From NCBI RefSeq assembly GCF_002934065.1, contig NZ_CP018049.1, positions 1,672,501-1,736,500 of the forward strand: a stretch of 64,000 nucleotides of DNA, read 5' to 3'. Source of the DNA: Pseudomonas orientalis (GTDB taxonomy: Bacteria; Pseudomonadota; Gammaproteobacteria; Pseudomonadales; Pseudomonadaceae). The notes beneath the pieces were generated by a model. It did no database searches. It worked only from the letters and a program-made list of their open reading frames with translations, and had not been told where the DNA came from. Positions 29,513 through 38,343 of this stretch are shown one piece after another. The translations under genes were made by a program, and so were the position numbers. Positions within the stretch are counted from its first letter, which is position 1, and each line of letters starts with the position of its first letter.

Positions 29513-30655
29513 ATGCTGATTGTTGCCGACGAAAATATTCCGCTGCTCGATGCATTTTTCCAGGGATTTGGCGAGATTCGCCGCGTGCCCGGCCGTTCGA
29601 TTGACCGCGCCACGGTGGAGCAGGCCGATGTGCTGCTGGTGCGTTCGGTGACCAACGTCAACCGCGCCCTGCTTGAGGGCTCGAAGGTGGGTTTTGTAGG
29701 CACCTGCACCATCGGCACCGATCATCTGGACCTCGATTATTTCCGCCAGGCCGGTATCCAGTGGTCCAGCGCACCGGGCTGCAATGCGCGGGGCGTGGTG
29801 GATTATGTGCTGGGCAGCTTGCAGACCCTGGCCGAAATCGAAGGGGCCGACCTCACCCGGCGTACCTATGGCATCGTGGGCGCCGGTGAGGTCGGCGGGC
29901 GGCTGGTCCAGGTGCTCAAGGGCCTGGGTTGGAACGTGCTGGTCTGCGACCCGCCACGACAGATCGCCGAAGACGGCGACTACGTGAGCCTGCAACAGAT
30001 CATCGAGCAATGCGACGTGATCAGCCTGCACACGCCGCTGATCAAGTCCGGCAATGGCGCCACCTGGCATCTGTTTGATCGCCAGCGCCTGGAACAACTC
30101 AAGCCCGGCACCTGGCTGATCAACGCCAGTCGAGGCGCGGTGGTGGATAACGCCGCCCTGCGCGACGTATTACTTGAGCGCGAAGATCTGCAAGCGGTGC
30201 TGGATGTGTGGGAGGGCGAGCCGCAGGTGGATGCTGACCTGGCTGACCTGTGCGTACTGGCCACTCCGCATATCGCCGGCTACAGCCTCGACGGCAAGCA
30301 GCGCGGCACGGCGCAGGTCTATCAGGCGTTCTGTGCCCACCAGGGCCTGGAGCCGAGCATCCACTTGAGCGACCTGCTGCCGCAACCGTGGCTGGCCGAG
30401 GTGCACCTGAACGCGTCGACCGACCCGGCCTGGGCGTTGGCGACCTTGTGCCGCAGCGTGTACGACCCGCGCCGCGATGATGCGGATTTGCGCCGCAGCC
30501 TTGTGGGAACGGTGGACGAGCAGCGCAAGGCGTTTGACTTATTGCGCAAGCACTACCCGGAGCGCCGCGAGATTGATGGCCTTAAGGTGCGCATCAACGG
30601 CGAGTCGGCCGTGTTGTCGAACATCGTGACCGCACTGGGCGCGGCCTGCGTTTAG
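29513..30655 (+). CDS. pdxB: Erythronate-4-phosphate dehydrogenase
   Basis: A 380-residue NAD-dependent enzyme of de novo pyridoxal phosphate synthesis, oxidising 4-phosphoerythronate. It begins [20 protein letters not shown], typical of PdxB; the NAD site is [17 protein letters not shown], the active-site Arg is in [11 protein letters not shown], Glu in DVWEGEPQ, and His in [12 protein letters not shown]-terminal dimerisation domain distinguishes it from the related gene at 3349. AAGGAG lies ahead of ATG 29513. It is followed by a bidirectional terminator. Confidence 0.95.
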   Translation: MLIVADENIPLLDAFFQGFGEIRRVPGRSIDRATVEQADVLLVRSVTNVNRALLEGSKVGFVGTCTIGTDHLDLDYFRQAGIQWSSAPGCNARGVVDYVLGSLQTLAEIEGADLTRRTYGIVGAGEVGGRLVQVLKGLGWNVLVCDPPRQIAEDGDYVSLQQIIEQCDVISLHTPLIKSGNGATWHLFDRQRLEQLKPGTWLINASRGAVVDNAALRDVLLEREDLQAVLDVWEGEPQVDADLADLCVLATPHIAGYSLDGKQRGTAQVYQAFCAHQGLEPSIHLSDLLPQPWLAEVHLNASTDPAWALATLCRSVYDPRRDDADLRRSLVGTVDEQRKAFDLLRKHYPERREIDGLKVRINGESAVLSNIVTALGAACV

Positions 30656-30662
30656 ACAGCCA

Positions 30663-30693
30663 ATAAAAAACCCGGCCACCTGGGCCGGGTTTG
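30663..30693. terminator. Bidirectional terminator between pdxB and the small gene
   Basis: Stem AAACCCGGCC/GGCCGGGTTT with a five-base loop (30668-30692). On the minus strand it runs into TTTTTTATTG, a strong tail suited to the gene ending at 30710; on the plus strand only TTT follows, giving a weaker stop for pdxB. Confidence 0.85.
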
Positions 30694-30709
30694 AAAGAGC
30701 ATCGGCGTT

Positions 30710-30883
30710 TCAGCCTTGCTGCGCAGGCTTGACCAGGCGCTGTTCCAGTTCGCTGCACGCTTGCTGGATCATTTCTTCGGTAATCTGCACTTCGCGGCCC
30801 TTGGCATCGATGTACGAGCAAGGCAGCGCCTGCGGTTGGCGGATCACTTCAATCTTGGCATTGCTGCTGTTCTGCAAGGTCAT
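30710..30883 (-). CDS. Small conserved Pseudomonas protein (PA1571-like)
   Basis: A 57-residue acidic soluble protein (TLQNSSNAKIEVIRQPQALP, then SYIDAKGREVQITEEMIQQA). I recall similar short proteins in Pseudomonas under the name PA1571 family; function is unknown. ATG 30881-30883 is preceded by GAGGAGACAGG at good spacing. A strong terminator lies 17 bp after the stop, which supports expression as a discrete gene. Confidence 0.7.
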   Translation of the reverse strand: MTLQNSSNAKIEVIRQPQALPCSYIDAKGREVQITEEMIQQACSELEQRLVKPAQQG

Positions 30884-31128
30884 GGCCTGTCTCCTCATCA
30901 GGTTGTGTACCTACTTTAATTCCCCCGCGTGACCGAGCTGTTACAACTCCATACACGTTCACCGGTTCGGACACCCAGTCCACCAGAAACCGGCACATAT
31001 TTCCAGATCAGTCTTAGACCGATAGCCTCTAGCGGCCTCTATCGGCGGGCATAATTAACCTGACTCATTGTTATTTGCGCAAGTTCCCCCAATGTTGAGG
31101 GTTAGACTCCGTCAGTGGTGAAGCCCGT

Positions 31129-32886
31129 ATGTTCTCAACCCGTCAACGCCGCGCGATCCGCCTGGCCAGCCGCTTCATCGCGCCCTACCGCTGGCAGGCG
31201 CTGGGCGCCCTGTTGGCGCTGATCGTCACCGCCGGTATTACCTTGTCCATGGGGCAAGGCATTCGCCTGCTGGTCGACCAGGGTTTCATGACCCAGTCAC
31301 CGCACCTGCTCAACCAGTCCATCGGCCTGTTCATGCTGCTGGTGCTGGGCCTGGCGGTGGGCACGTTCACGCGCTTCTACCTGGTGTCGTGGATCGGCGA
31401 GCGCGTAGTGGCGGACATTCGCCGGCAAGTGTTCAACCACCTGATCTACCTGCATCCCGGTTTCTACGAGAACAACCGCAGCTCGGAAATCCAGTCACGC
31501 CTGACCACCGACACCACCTTGCTGCAATCGGTGATCGGCTCATCACTGTCGTTGTTCCTGCGCAATGCCTTGATGGTCATTGGCGGTATCGTGCTGCTGT
31601 TCATCACCAACCCCAAGCTCACCAGCATTGTTATGGTGGCGTTGCCGCTGGTGCTGGCGCCGATCCTCATCTTCGGCCGGCGCGTGCGCAGCCTTTCGCG
31701 ACTGAGCCAGGATCGCATCGCTGATGTCGGCAGCTACGTGGCCGAGACCCTGGGCCAGATCAAGACCGTGCAGGCCTATAACCATCAGGTGCAGGACGAA
31801 CAGCGTTTCGCCCTGACCGTGGAAGAGGCGTTCACCACGGCGCGCAAACGCATCCTGCAGCGGTCCTGGCTGATTACCCTGGTGATCATGCTGGTGCTCG
31901 GTGCCGTGGGCGTGATGTTGTGGGTCGGCGGCATGGACGTGATCAGCGGGCGCATCTCCGGCGGTGAGCTGGCGGCGTTCGTGTTCTACAGCCTGATCGT
32001 CGGCAGCGCCGTCGGCACCTTGAGCGAAGTGCTTGGCGAATTGCAGCGAGCTGCCGGTGCGGCAGAGCGAATTGGTGAGCTGTTGCAGTCGAGCAACGAC
32101 ATCCAGGCGCCGGCCAGCGGCAGCGTACGCTTGCCGGAGCGTGTCAGCGGGCGCATGACGCTTGAGGACCTGCGCTTTTCCTACCCGTCGCGGCCAGACA
32201 GCTACGCCATCGATGGCCTGAACCTGACCATCAACCCCGGCGAAACCCTCGCGCTGGTGGGTCCTTCCGGCGCGGGCAAATCGACGCTCTTTGACCTGTT
32301 GCTGCGCTTCTACGACCCCCAGCAAGGCCGCATCCTGCTCGAAGGCAGGCCGCTGACCGAACTCGACCCGCTGGACCTGCGCCGCCACTTTGCCCTGGTC
32401 TCCCAGAGCCCGGCGCTGTTTTTTGGCAGCATCGAAGACAACCTCCGCTACGGTAACCCCACCGCCACCCGCGAACAGGTCGAGGCCGCTGCGCGTATCG
32501 CCCATGCCCATGACTTCATCCTGCAAATGCCCGACGGCTACCAGACCCACCTGGGCGACGGTGGCCTGGGCCTCTCCGGTGGTCAGCGGCAACGCCTGGC
32601 CATCGCCCGTGCCTTGCTGGTGGATGCACCCATCCTGCTGCTCGACGAAGCCACCAGCGCCCTCGATGCGCAGAGCGAACACCTGATCCAGCAAGCCTTG
32701 CCGCAATTGATGCGGGGCCGTACCACCCTGGTGATCGCGCATCGCCTGGCCACGGTGAAAAACGCCGACCGGATAGCGGTGATGGACCAGGGCAAACTGG
32801 TGGCCGTGGGCACGCATCAACAGTTGATTGCGAGCAATCCGCTGTATGCGCGGTTGGCGGCGTTGCAGTTCAGTGCAGATCACTAG
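31129..32886 (+). CDS. ABC half-transporter with fused permease and ATPase (MsbA/multidrug-like)
   Basis: A 585-residue ABC exporter half-molecule. Six membrane helices occupy roughly residues 15-310 (LGALLALIVTAGITLSMGQG; LITLVIMLVLGAVGVMLWVG), then a nucleotide-binding domain: Walker A LVGPSGAGKSTLFDLL, Q-loop FALVSQSPALFF, signature GLGLSGGQRQRLAIARAL, Walker B PILLLDEATSALD and switch His in LVIAHRLATV. It should act as a homodimer at the inner membrane; lipid or drug export is possible and the substrate is not readable. No partner half-transporter gene is nearby. Confidence 0.9.
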   Translation: MFSTRQRRAIRLASRFIAPYRWQALGALLALIVTAGITLSMGQGIRLLVDQGFMTQSPHLLNQSIGLFMLLVLGLAVGTFTRFYLVSWIGERVVADIRRQVFNHLIYLHPGFYENNRSSEIQSRLTTDTTLLQSVIGSSLSLFLRNALMVIGGIVLLFITNPKLTSIVMVALPLVLAPILIFGRRVRSLSRLSQDRIADVGSYVAETLGQIKTVQAYNHQVQDEQRFALTVEEAFTTARKRILQRSWLITLVIMLVLGAVGVMLWVGGMDVISGRISGGELAAFVFYSLIVGSAVGTLSEVLGELQRAAGAAERIGELLQSSNDIQAPASGSVRLPERVSGRMTLEDLRFSYPSRPDSYAIDGLNLTINPGETLALVGPSGAGKSTLFDLLLRFYDPQQGRILLEGRPLTELDPLDLRRHFALVSQSPALFFGSIEDNLRYGNPTATREQVEAAARIAHAHDFILQMPDGYQTHLGDGGLGLSGGQRQRLAIARALLVDAPILLLDEATSALDAQSEHLIQQALPQLMRGRTTLVIAHRLATVKNADRIAVMDQGKLVAVGTHQQLIASNPLYARLAALQFSADH

Positions 32887-32898
32887 CGCGCCAATAGC

Positions 32899-33525
32899 AT
32901 GTGGGAGGGGGCTTGCCCCCGATAGCGGTGGGTCAGCAACGAAACTGCTGACTGACATTCTGCTATCGGGGCATAGGTATCTACACAAATTTGGTGCGAC
33001 ACCGCACCTGTGGCGAGGGAGCTGGCTCCCGTGGCGGCCCTGCAGCCTATAGGTATCTTACTGGTGCTCCACAATCCAAATGTGGGAGGGGGCTTGCCCC
33101 CGATGGCGGTCTCTAGGCTGGCCGGGATGTTGGATCAGACCGGGTACATATCCGTTTCTGCGGTAACGGCTACTTAGGGTTCCGCTTTTACAGCGGCTCA
33201 CTTTTGAAAAGCCGGAATGCCGGCCCAGTCAAAAGTAAGCAAAACGCTCTTGCCCCACCACTCGGCACCTCGCTTGGGCTCGGTGTGCCCGAACGCAGGC
33301 TTGAATCCGTGGGCCGCCGCAATGGGCCATCCATGGCCCAGTGCGGCTGACCCGGCGTCCTGCGGGGTTGCTCACGGATTCAAGCCTGCGTTCGGCCAGC
33401 GTGGTTTAACGGGGCGCCTAAGATCAAAAGCAGATCAAGAGCTGCTCGCTTCGCATCGTGGTTACGGTTGAGCGCTACAGCGTTGTGTAGATACCTATGG
33501 CTATCGGGGGCAAGCCCCCTCCCAC
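32899..33525. repeat. REPIN split by an inserted element
   Basis: The left unit (ATGTGGGAGGGGGCTTGC, from 32899) runs to GCTATCGGGG at 32971. The right unit resumes with a second copy GCTATCGGGG at 33500-33509 and finishes CAAGCCCCCTCCCACA at 33525. Removing 32972-33509 restores a standard REPIN of about 90 bp. Confidence 0.85.
32972..33499. mobile_element. 528-bp non-autonomous element with 17-bp perfect inverted ends
   Basis: Ends are CATAGGTATCTACACAA (32972-32988) and its exact inverse TTGTGTAGATACCTATG (33483-33499), flanked by the 10-bp direct repeat GCTATCGGGG. No transposase is encoded. Inside: a REP-like GGCGAGGGAGCTGGCTCCC unit (33012-33030), a further copy of the end core ATAGGTATCT (33049-33058), a solo GGGGGCTTGCCCCC REP (33079-33105), and a long hairpin with 23-bp arms (33289-33311 and 33373-33395). 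The structure is MITE-like and looks composite. I cannot name a family for it. Confidence 0.75.
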
Positions 33526-33551
33526 ATCAGGTATTCGGCAGATTCAGTGCC

Positions 33552-35480
33552 TTATTGGTCGTCGAAGTACCGTTCATGCCAATCCACCAGAGGCTGCGGC
33601 GAATTGAGCTTCTGCCCGTAGATCACCGAATAAGACAGCACGTTCTGCACATACTGGCGGGTTTCGTCGAACGGGATGCTTTCCACCCACACGTCGAAAC
33701 TCAGGTGATCGGCACCGCGCAGCCATTGACGCACGCGGCCGGGGCCGGCGTTGTAGGCGGCGGAAGCGAGCACACGGTTGCCGTTGAACTGGCTGTGCAC
33801 CTGGCTCAGGTAGGCGGCGCCGAGCTGGATGTTTTTGTCCGGGTCCAGTACCTGGGCCGGGGAGGCCAGGGGAATGCTGAACTTGCGCGCGGTTTCCTTG
33901 GCGGTACCGGGCATCAGTTGCATCAGGCCGCTGGCGCCGACACCGGAGCGGGCGTCATCCATGAAGGCGCTTTCCTGCCGGGTGATCGCGAACACCCAGC
34001 TCGAATGCAGGCCGCGCACCTTGGCCTCGCGCACCAGGGTGTCGCGGTGGGCCATCGGGAAGCGGATGTCCAGGTCGTCCCAATATTGCGCCTGGCTGAT
34101 CGTGCGGATCGCCGGGAAGTACCACTTCATGTCGTAGGCCAGCTTCGCCTGCGCGACCATTTCATCACGGTTGAAGTGGCGGCTGACGTGGTACCACTCG
34201 CGGCGGCCATCGACGATCTGGCCACGGGCATAGAACTCCAGGGCACGGCGCACGCCTGGGGTATTGCGCACTTTATTGACCAGCGCCTGGCTCATCACCA
34301 GCGGCTTGTTGTTCAACTGGTAAGGGGTCTTGGAGCGGTCGGCGGCGAGGAAACCGTAGAAGTCGCGTTCCTTGGCCACGTTTTTATACAGCACCAGCGC
34401 CTGCGGGTTTTTCGGTTCGGCCAGCTCCAGGCTACGCGCCTGCCAGTAGCGCCAGCGGTTGGTGGTGGCCAGGTCCTGGGGCAGCTTGCGGGTCAGTTGG
34501 TAGGCATCTTCCCAGCGCGCCAGGCGCAGCAGCAGGCGCAGGCGCCATTCCGAGACGGTGTTGTCACGCAACTCCGGGTCGTATTGGGTCATGACGTCCA
34601 ACGCACGAGGGTCGTAGCGACGGGCGAGGGTCAGGCCGATTTCCCGGGCAATCGAGACTTTTTCGTCACGGGAGAAGTGCATGCTGCTGGCGTAGCCGTC
34701 CAGCAGGGCCATGGCCTTGTCCGGGTCCTGGCGGGCCAGTCGGCGCAGGCCCAGGCCCACGGCGTCGGACATGGCCTCGGTGGCCGGCAGGAAGCGCGAC
34801 GGGTCGCCGAGCATGTCGGGTTTTTGCGCCACGTCGATCATCAGGCGGCCCTGGGCGCCGAGCGTCGGCAGGGTTTTCACCAGGCTGTTGGCCAGTGCGT
34901 AGTTGCGTGCTTCGGCGGCCAGCTTGGTGCGGTCCCAGATTTTCTGTTCGGTCAACTGACCGTCAGAGGCCCACTGGCCAAAGGTCACATCGCAGGCGGC
35001 CGGCTGGGATTTGCCGGTCATCCACAACTTCTCGGCGGTCTTGTATCCTTCGGCCTTGAGGTTGTGGGTCAGTTGGTACTGGCCGTGCAGGCAGTCCAGC
35101 TCGACGAAATTGAGCTTGGTGTCGTAGTACTTTTCAAAGGTCTGCCAGTCACCCCGTTCGGCCAGCCAGCGCAACCAGCGCAGCTTCATCCAGTTGGCCT
35201 GGGGCAGGTCGCCGTTTTTGGCGAGGAACTGTTCGATTTCCTGGTTGCTCGCGGTTTTAAGGCGTGCAGTCAGTTCGTCATACGCCAGGTACGGCGTCAG
35301 CGGGTAGTCGGCCAGGGCCTGGCTGTATTGCATGTAGGGGCCGCTGTCGCCCTTGGCGAGGGCGCGCTTGGCTTCATCGTAATATTGACGTTGGGTGGTG
35401 AGGTCCACGGCCTGGGCAGATTGAACGGCGGTGGTGGAAAGAAGCAGACAGGATAAAAAGTTGAAAAGGCGACTGCGCAT
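33552..35480 (-). CDS. slt: Soluble lytic murein transglycosylase Slt70
   Basis: A 642-residue periplasmic enzyme cleaving peptidoglycan to 1,6-anhydromuropeptides. A signal peptide (SRLFNFLSCLLLSTTAVQSA) leads a long superhelical U/L-domain. The C-terminal lysozyme-like domain has the catalytic Glu in WVFAITRQESAFMDDARSG, followed by GASGLMQLMPGTA and the AAYNAGPGRVRQWL motif. Length fits Slt70 (645 in E. coli). ATG 35478-35480 begins the signal peptide; the in-frame upstream ATG would bury it. The gene ends just after the repeat cluster at 32.9-33.5 kb. Confidence 0.93.
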   Translation of the reverse strand: MRSRLFNFLSCLLLSTTAVQSAQAVDLTTQRQYYDEAKRALAKGDSGPYMQYSQALADYPLTPYLAYDELTARLKTASNQEIEQFLAKNGDLPQANWMKLRWLRWLAERGDWQTFEKYYDTKLNFVELDCLHGQYQLTHNLKAEGYKTAEKLWMTGKSQPAACDVTFGQWASDGQLTEQKIWDRTKLAAEARNYALANSLVKTLPTLGAQGRLMIDVAQKPDMLGDPSRFLPATEAMSDAVGLGLRRLARQDPDKAMALLDGYASSMHFSRDEKVSIAREIGLTLARRYDPRALDVMTQYDPELRDNTVSEWRLRLLLRLARWEDAYQLTRKLPQDLATTNRWRYWQARSLELAEPKNPQALVLYKNVAKERDFYGFLAADRSKTPYQLNNKPLVMSQALVNKVRNTPGVRRALEFYARGQIVDGRREWYHVSRHFNRDEMVAQAKLAYDMKWYFPAIRTISQAQYWDDLDIRFPMAHRDTLVREAKVRGLHSSWVFAITRQESAFMDDARSGVGASGLMQLMPGTAKETARKFSIPLASPAQVLDPDKNIQLGAAYLSQVHSQFNGNRVLASAAYNAGPGRVRQWLRGADHLSFDVWVESIPFDETRQYVQNVLSYSVIYGQKLNSPQPLVDWHERYFDDQ

Positions 35481-35693
35481 GAGACGTCCGTGCAGAGAAA
35501 TCACGACTAGCACCGGCATCGCCGACACTGATTGCCCCTAGCTTAGCCTTTTGCCAGCGACCGGCGAAAGCTTTGCCGGCCGGTTGGTTCAAGTTCGCGG
35601 CAAATGTCCTGCAGAACGTGTCGGCAGCGAAAATGCAGGCCGCATCCCACCCTCAACTCAGGTAGAATGCGCGCCCAGTTTTTGGAGAAGCGT

Positions 35694-37613
35694 ATGACCC
35701 TGCTCAAATTCAGCGATGTGTCCCTTGCTTTCGGCGCTATGCCGTTGTTGGACAAGGTGTCCTGGCAGATCGCCCGTGGTGAGCGGGTGTGCATCATCGG
35801 CCGCAACGGCACCGGCAAGTCGAGCATGATGAAGCTGGTAAAAGGCGACCAGAAGCCCGATGAGGGCTCTGTCTGGCGCGCTCCGGGCCTCAAGATTGGC
35901 GAATTGCCGCAGGAATTGCCGGTAGCCGACGAGCGGACAGTGTTCGACGTGGTCGCCGAAGGCCTGGACGGCGTTGGCGAATTGCTTGCGCAATACCATC
36001 ACCTGGCGCAGAACTGCGTCACCGAAGCCGACCTGGACAAGCTGATGCATGTCCAGCAAGACCTCGAAGCCCGCGATGGCTGGCGCTTGCAGCAACTGGT
36101 CGACAGCACCCTGAGCCGCCTGCAACTGCCGGCCGACAAGACCCTGGCCCAGTTGTCCGGCGGCTGGCGTCGTCGCGTGCTGCTGGCCCAGGCCCTGGTG
36201 TCCGAGCCGGATCTGTTGCTGCTCGACGAACCGACCAACCACCTGGATATCGGCGCGATCGCCTGGCTGGAAGAAGCCCTCAAGGATTTCCAGGGCGCCG
36301 TGCTGTTCATCACGCACGACCGTTCCTTCCTGCAAAACCTGGCCACCCGCATCCTCGAACTGGACCGCGGCGGCCTGATCGACTGGAACGGCGACTACGC
36401 CAGCTTCCTGGTGCATAAGGAAGCCGCACTCTCGGCTGAAGAAACCGCCAACGCCCTGTTTGACAAGAAACTGGCCCAGGAAGAAGTCTGGATCCGCCAG
36501 GGCATCAAGGCGCGTCGCACCCGTAACGAAGGCCGCGTGCGTGCGTTGAAAGCACTGCGGGTGGAGCGCAGCGAACGTCGCGAGCGCACCGGCAAGGCCA
36601 ATATCCAGCTCGACACGGCCGACAAGTCGGGCAAGCAAGTGATGGTGCTGGAAAACGTCAGCTTCCATCACCCGGAAGGGCCGTTCCTGATCAAGGACTT
36701 CTCCATGGTCCTGGCGCGCGGCGACCGTATCGGCCTGCTGGGCGCCAACGGCACCGGCAAGACCACCTTGCTCAAGCTGATGCTCGGCGGTCTGCAGCCG
36801 ACCAGCGGCACGGTGGAAGAGGGCACGCGTATCGACGTCGCCTACTTCGATCAGTTGCGCCACCAGTTGGACCTGGAGAAAACCGTCATCGACAACGTCG
36901 CCGAAGGTCGCGACTTTATCGACATCGACGGCCAGAGCCGCCACGTGCTCAGCTACCTGGGCGACTTCCTGTTCAGCCCGCAACGTGCGCGTACCCCGGT
37001 GAAAGCCTTGTCCGGTGGCGAGCGCGCGCGCCTGCTGCTGGCCAAGCTGTTCAGCAAGCCGGCGAACCTGCTGGTACTCGACGAACCGACCAACGACCTC
37101 GACGTGGAAACCCTCGAGTTGCTCGAAGAAGTGCTGTTGACCTTCAACGGCACCGTATTGATGGTCAGCCACGACCGGGCATTCCTCGACAACGTGGTCA
37201 CCAGCACCCTGGTCTTCGAAGGCGAGGGCAAGGTGCGCGAGTATGTCGGTGGTTATCAGGACTGGCTGCGCCAGGGCGGTTCGCCGCGCCTTTTGGGCGT
37301 GACCGAAAGCAAGTCCGGCAAGGCCGACCTGACCTCTGCGGTCGTCGCGCCCGTGGCCGCCGCCGCTCCGGCACCGGAAGCTGCGCCTTCGGCCAAGAAA
37401 AAGCTCAGCTACAAGCTGCAGCGCGAGCTGGAAGCCTTGCCGGGTGAGATCGACGCCAAGGAACAGCAGATTGCCGCAGTAGAGGCAGAGATGGCTGACG
37501 CCGGTTTCTACCAGCGCCCGGCGGCGGAAACCACCAAGGTCATCGCCACCCTGGAGACGTTGAACCAGGAGTTGGAAGCGCTGGTTGAGCGTTGGGCCGA
37601 GTTGGATGCCTGA
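35694..37613 (+). CDS. uup: ABC-F ATPase, Uup-like
   Basis: A 639-residue soluble protein with two ABC ATPase domains and no membrane part. Domain 1 has CIIGRNGTGKSSMMKLV, LSGGWRRRVLLAQALV and LLLLDEPTNHLD; domain 2 has GLLGANGTGKTTLLKLM, LSGGERARLLLAKLF and LLVLDEPTNDLD. The charged C-terminal region after an Ala/Pro linker (YKLQRELEALPGEIDAKEQ) is a coiled coil, as in Uup. ABC-F proteins act on ribosomes or DNA; Uup is linked to transposon excision and ribosome function. GGAG precedes ATG 35694. Confidence 0.88.
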   Translation: MTLLKFSDVSLAFGAMPLLDKVSWQIARGERVCIIGRNGTGKSSMMKLVKGDQKPDEGSVWRAPGLKIGELPQELPVADERTVFDVVAEGLDGVGELLAQYHHLAQNCVTEADLDKLMHVQQDLEARDGWRLQQLVDSTLSRLQLPADKTLAQLSGGWRRRVLLAQALVSEPDLLLLDEPTNHLDIGAIAWLEEALKDFQGAVLFITHDRSFLQNLATRILELDRGGLIDWNGDYASFLVHKEAALSAEETANALFDKKLAQEEVWIRQGIKARRTRNEGRVRALKALRVERSERRERTGKANIQLDTADKSGKQVMVLENVSFHHPEGPFLIKDFSMVLARGDRIGLLGANGTGKTTLLKLMLGGLQPTSGTVEEGTRIDVAYFDQLRHQLDLEKTVIDNVAEGRDFIDIDGQSRHVLSYLGDFLFSPQRARTPVKALSGGERARLLLAKLFSKPANLLVLDEPTNDLDVETLELLEEVLLTFNGTVLMVSHDRAFLDNVVTSTLVFEGEGKVREYVGGYQDWLRQGGSPRLLGVTESKSGKADLTSAVVAPVAAAAPAPEAAPSAKKKLSYKLQRELEALPGEIDAKEQQIAAVEAEMADAGFYQRPAAETTKVIATLETLNQELEALVERWAELDA

Positions 37614-37627
37614 GTGATCGGCCCGCA

Positions 37628-37671
37628 ATGAAAAAGCCCGGCGCTGTTCTATGAGCGCCGGGCTTTTTCAT
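37628..37671 (+). terminator. Terminator of the uup-like gene
   Basis: Perfect 18-bp arms ATGAAAAAGCCCGGCGCT (37628-37645) and their inverse (37654-37671) around an eight-base loop, with T5 in the right arm. The A5 of the left arm makes it usable in both directions. Confidence 0.93.
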
Positions 37672-37685
37672 ATGAAATGCGGTTC

Positions 37686-37781
37686 AAGTGTGGGAGGGGG
37701 CTTGCCCCCGATAGCGGTGTATCAGTCACCAGATGCATCAACTGACAGAATGCTATCGGGGGCAAGCCCCCTCCCACATTG
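37686..37781. repeat. REPIN, GGGGGCTTGCCCCC type
   Basis: AAGTGTGGGAGGGGGC starts at 37686 and the inverted partner ends CCCACATT at 37780. It follows the uup terminator and precedes the end of the convergent stress-protein gene. Confidence 0.95.
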
Positions 37782-37795
37782 GATCTACGACGTTC

Positions 37796-38236
37796 TTACG
37801 TATTTTTTACCAGCTTCACCGCCAGCACATCGCACGGCGCGCCGTGCAGTACATCATTGGCAGTAGAACCCAGCAACAACGCCAAACCGTGACGACCATG
37901 GCTACCCACCACGATCAAGTCGCAAGCCTTTTCCTTGGCCAAGTGATGGATTTCCTGGCGCGGTTGGCCGTATGTCAGGTGGCAGTCTTCCTTTTTCAGG
38001 TGCGGGTATTTGAGAATCAAACGATCCAGGCGCTCCTTGGCCTGGTCAAATTGTTGTTGCTGCAACTGAGAAAGATCCATCGGCACGTCACCGCCAAAGG
38101 CCATGGCCATGGGCTCGACGATATGCACCAACGACAGTATGGCGCCATTGGCCAATGCAGATTCCTGCGCGCGCTTGATCACTGGATCGCACTCTTCGGT
38201 CAGGTCGACAGCGACCAGAATATGTGTGTAAGGCAT
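37796..38236 (-). CDS. Universal stress protein (UspA family)
   Basis: A 146-residue single Usp domain. It begins YTHILVAVDLTEECDPVIKR with the conserved Val-Asp, and ends with the ATP-binding-type motif LIVVGSHGRHGLALLLGSTA (G-2x-G-9x-G-S) and APCDVLAV. Such cytoplasmic proteins are induced by starvation or oxygen limitation and support survival. GGAGG lies eight bases before ATG 38234-38236. A REPIN follows the stop. Confidence 0.92.
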   Translation of the reverse strand: MPYTHILVAVDLTEECDPVIKRAQESALANGAILSLVHIVEPMAMAFGGDVPMDLSQLQQQQFDQAKERLDRLILKYPHLKKEDCHLTYGQPRQEIHHLAKEKACDLIVVGSHGRHGLALLLGSTANDVLHGAPCDVLAVKLVKNT

Positions 38237-38343
38237 GGGGCGTTCCTCCAGGGGAGACTGCAATAAGTTCAGTATGGCTGCTTTCAAGCGCAAGCGGTTG
38301 CGTCAGGTCAAATCCGCTCATCTAGAAATTGGGGAGTACACAT

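Noticed and set aside
33217..33471. 84-codon ORF inside the inserted element
   Set aside because: It runs through the long hairpin and low-complexity repeat sequence, lacks a ribosome site, and shows no protein-like pattern; better seen as non-coding repeat DNA.
33468..35456. 662-codon plus-strand ORF opposite slt
   Set aside because: Antisense shadow of slt; begins in the repeat cluster and has no domain.
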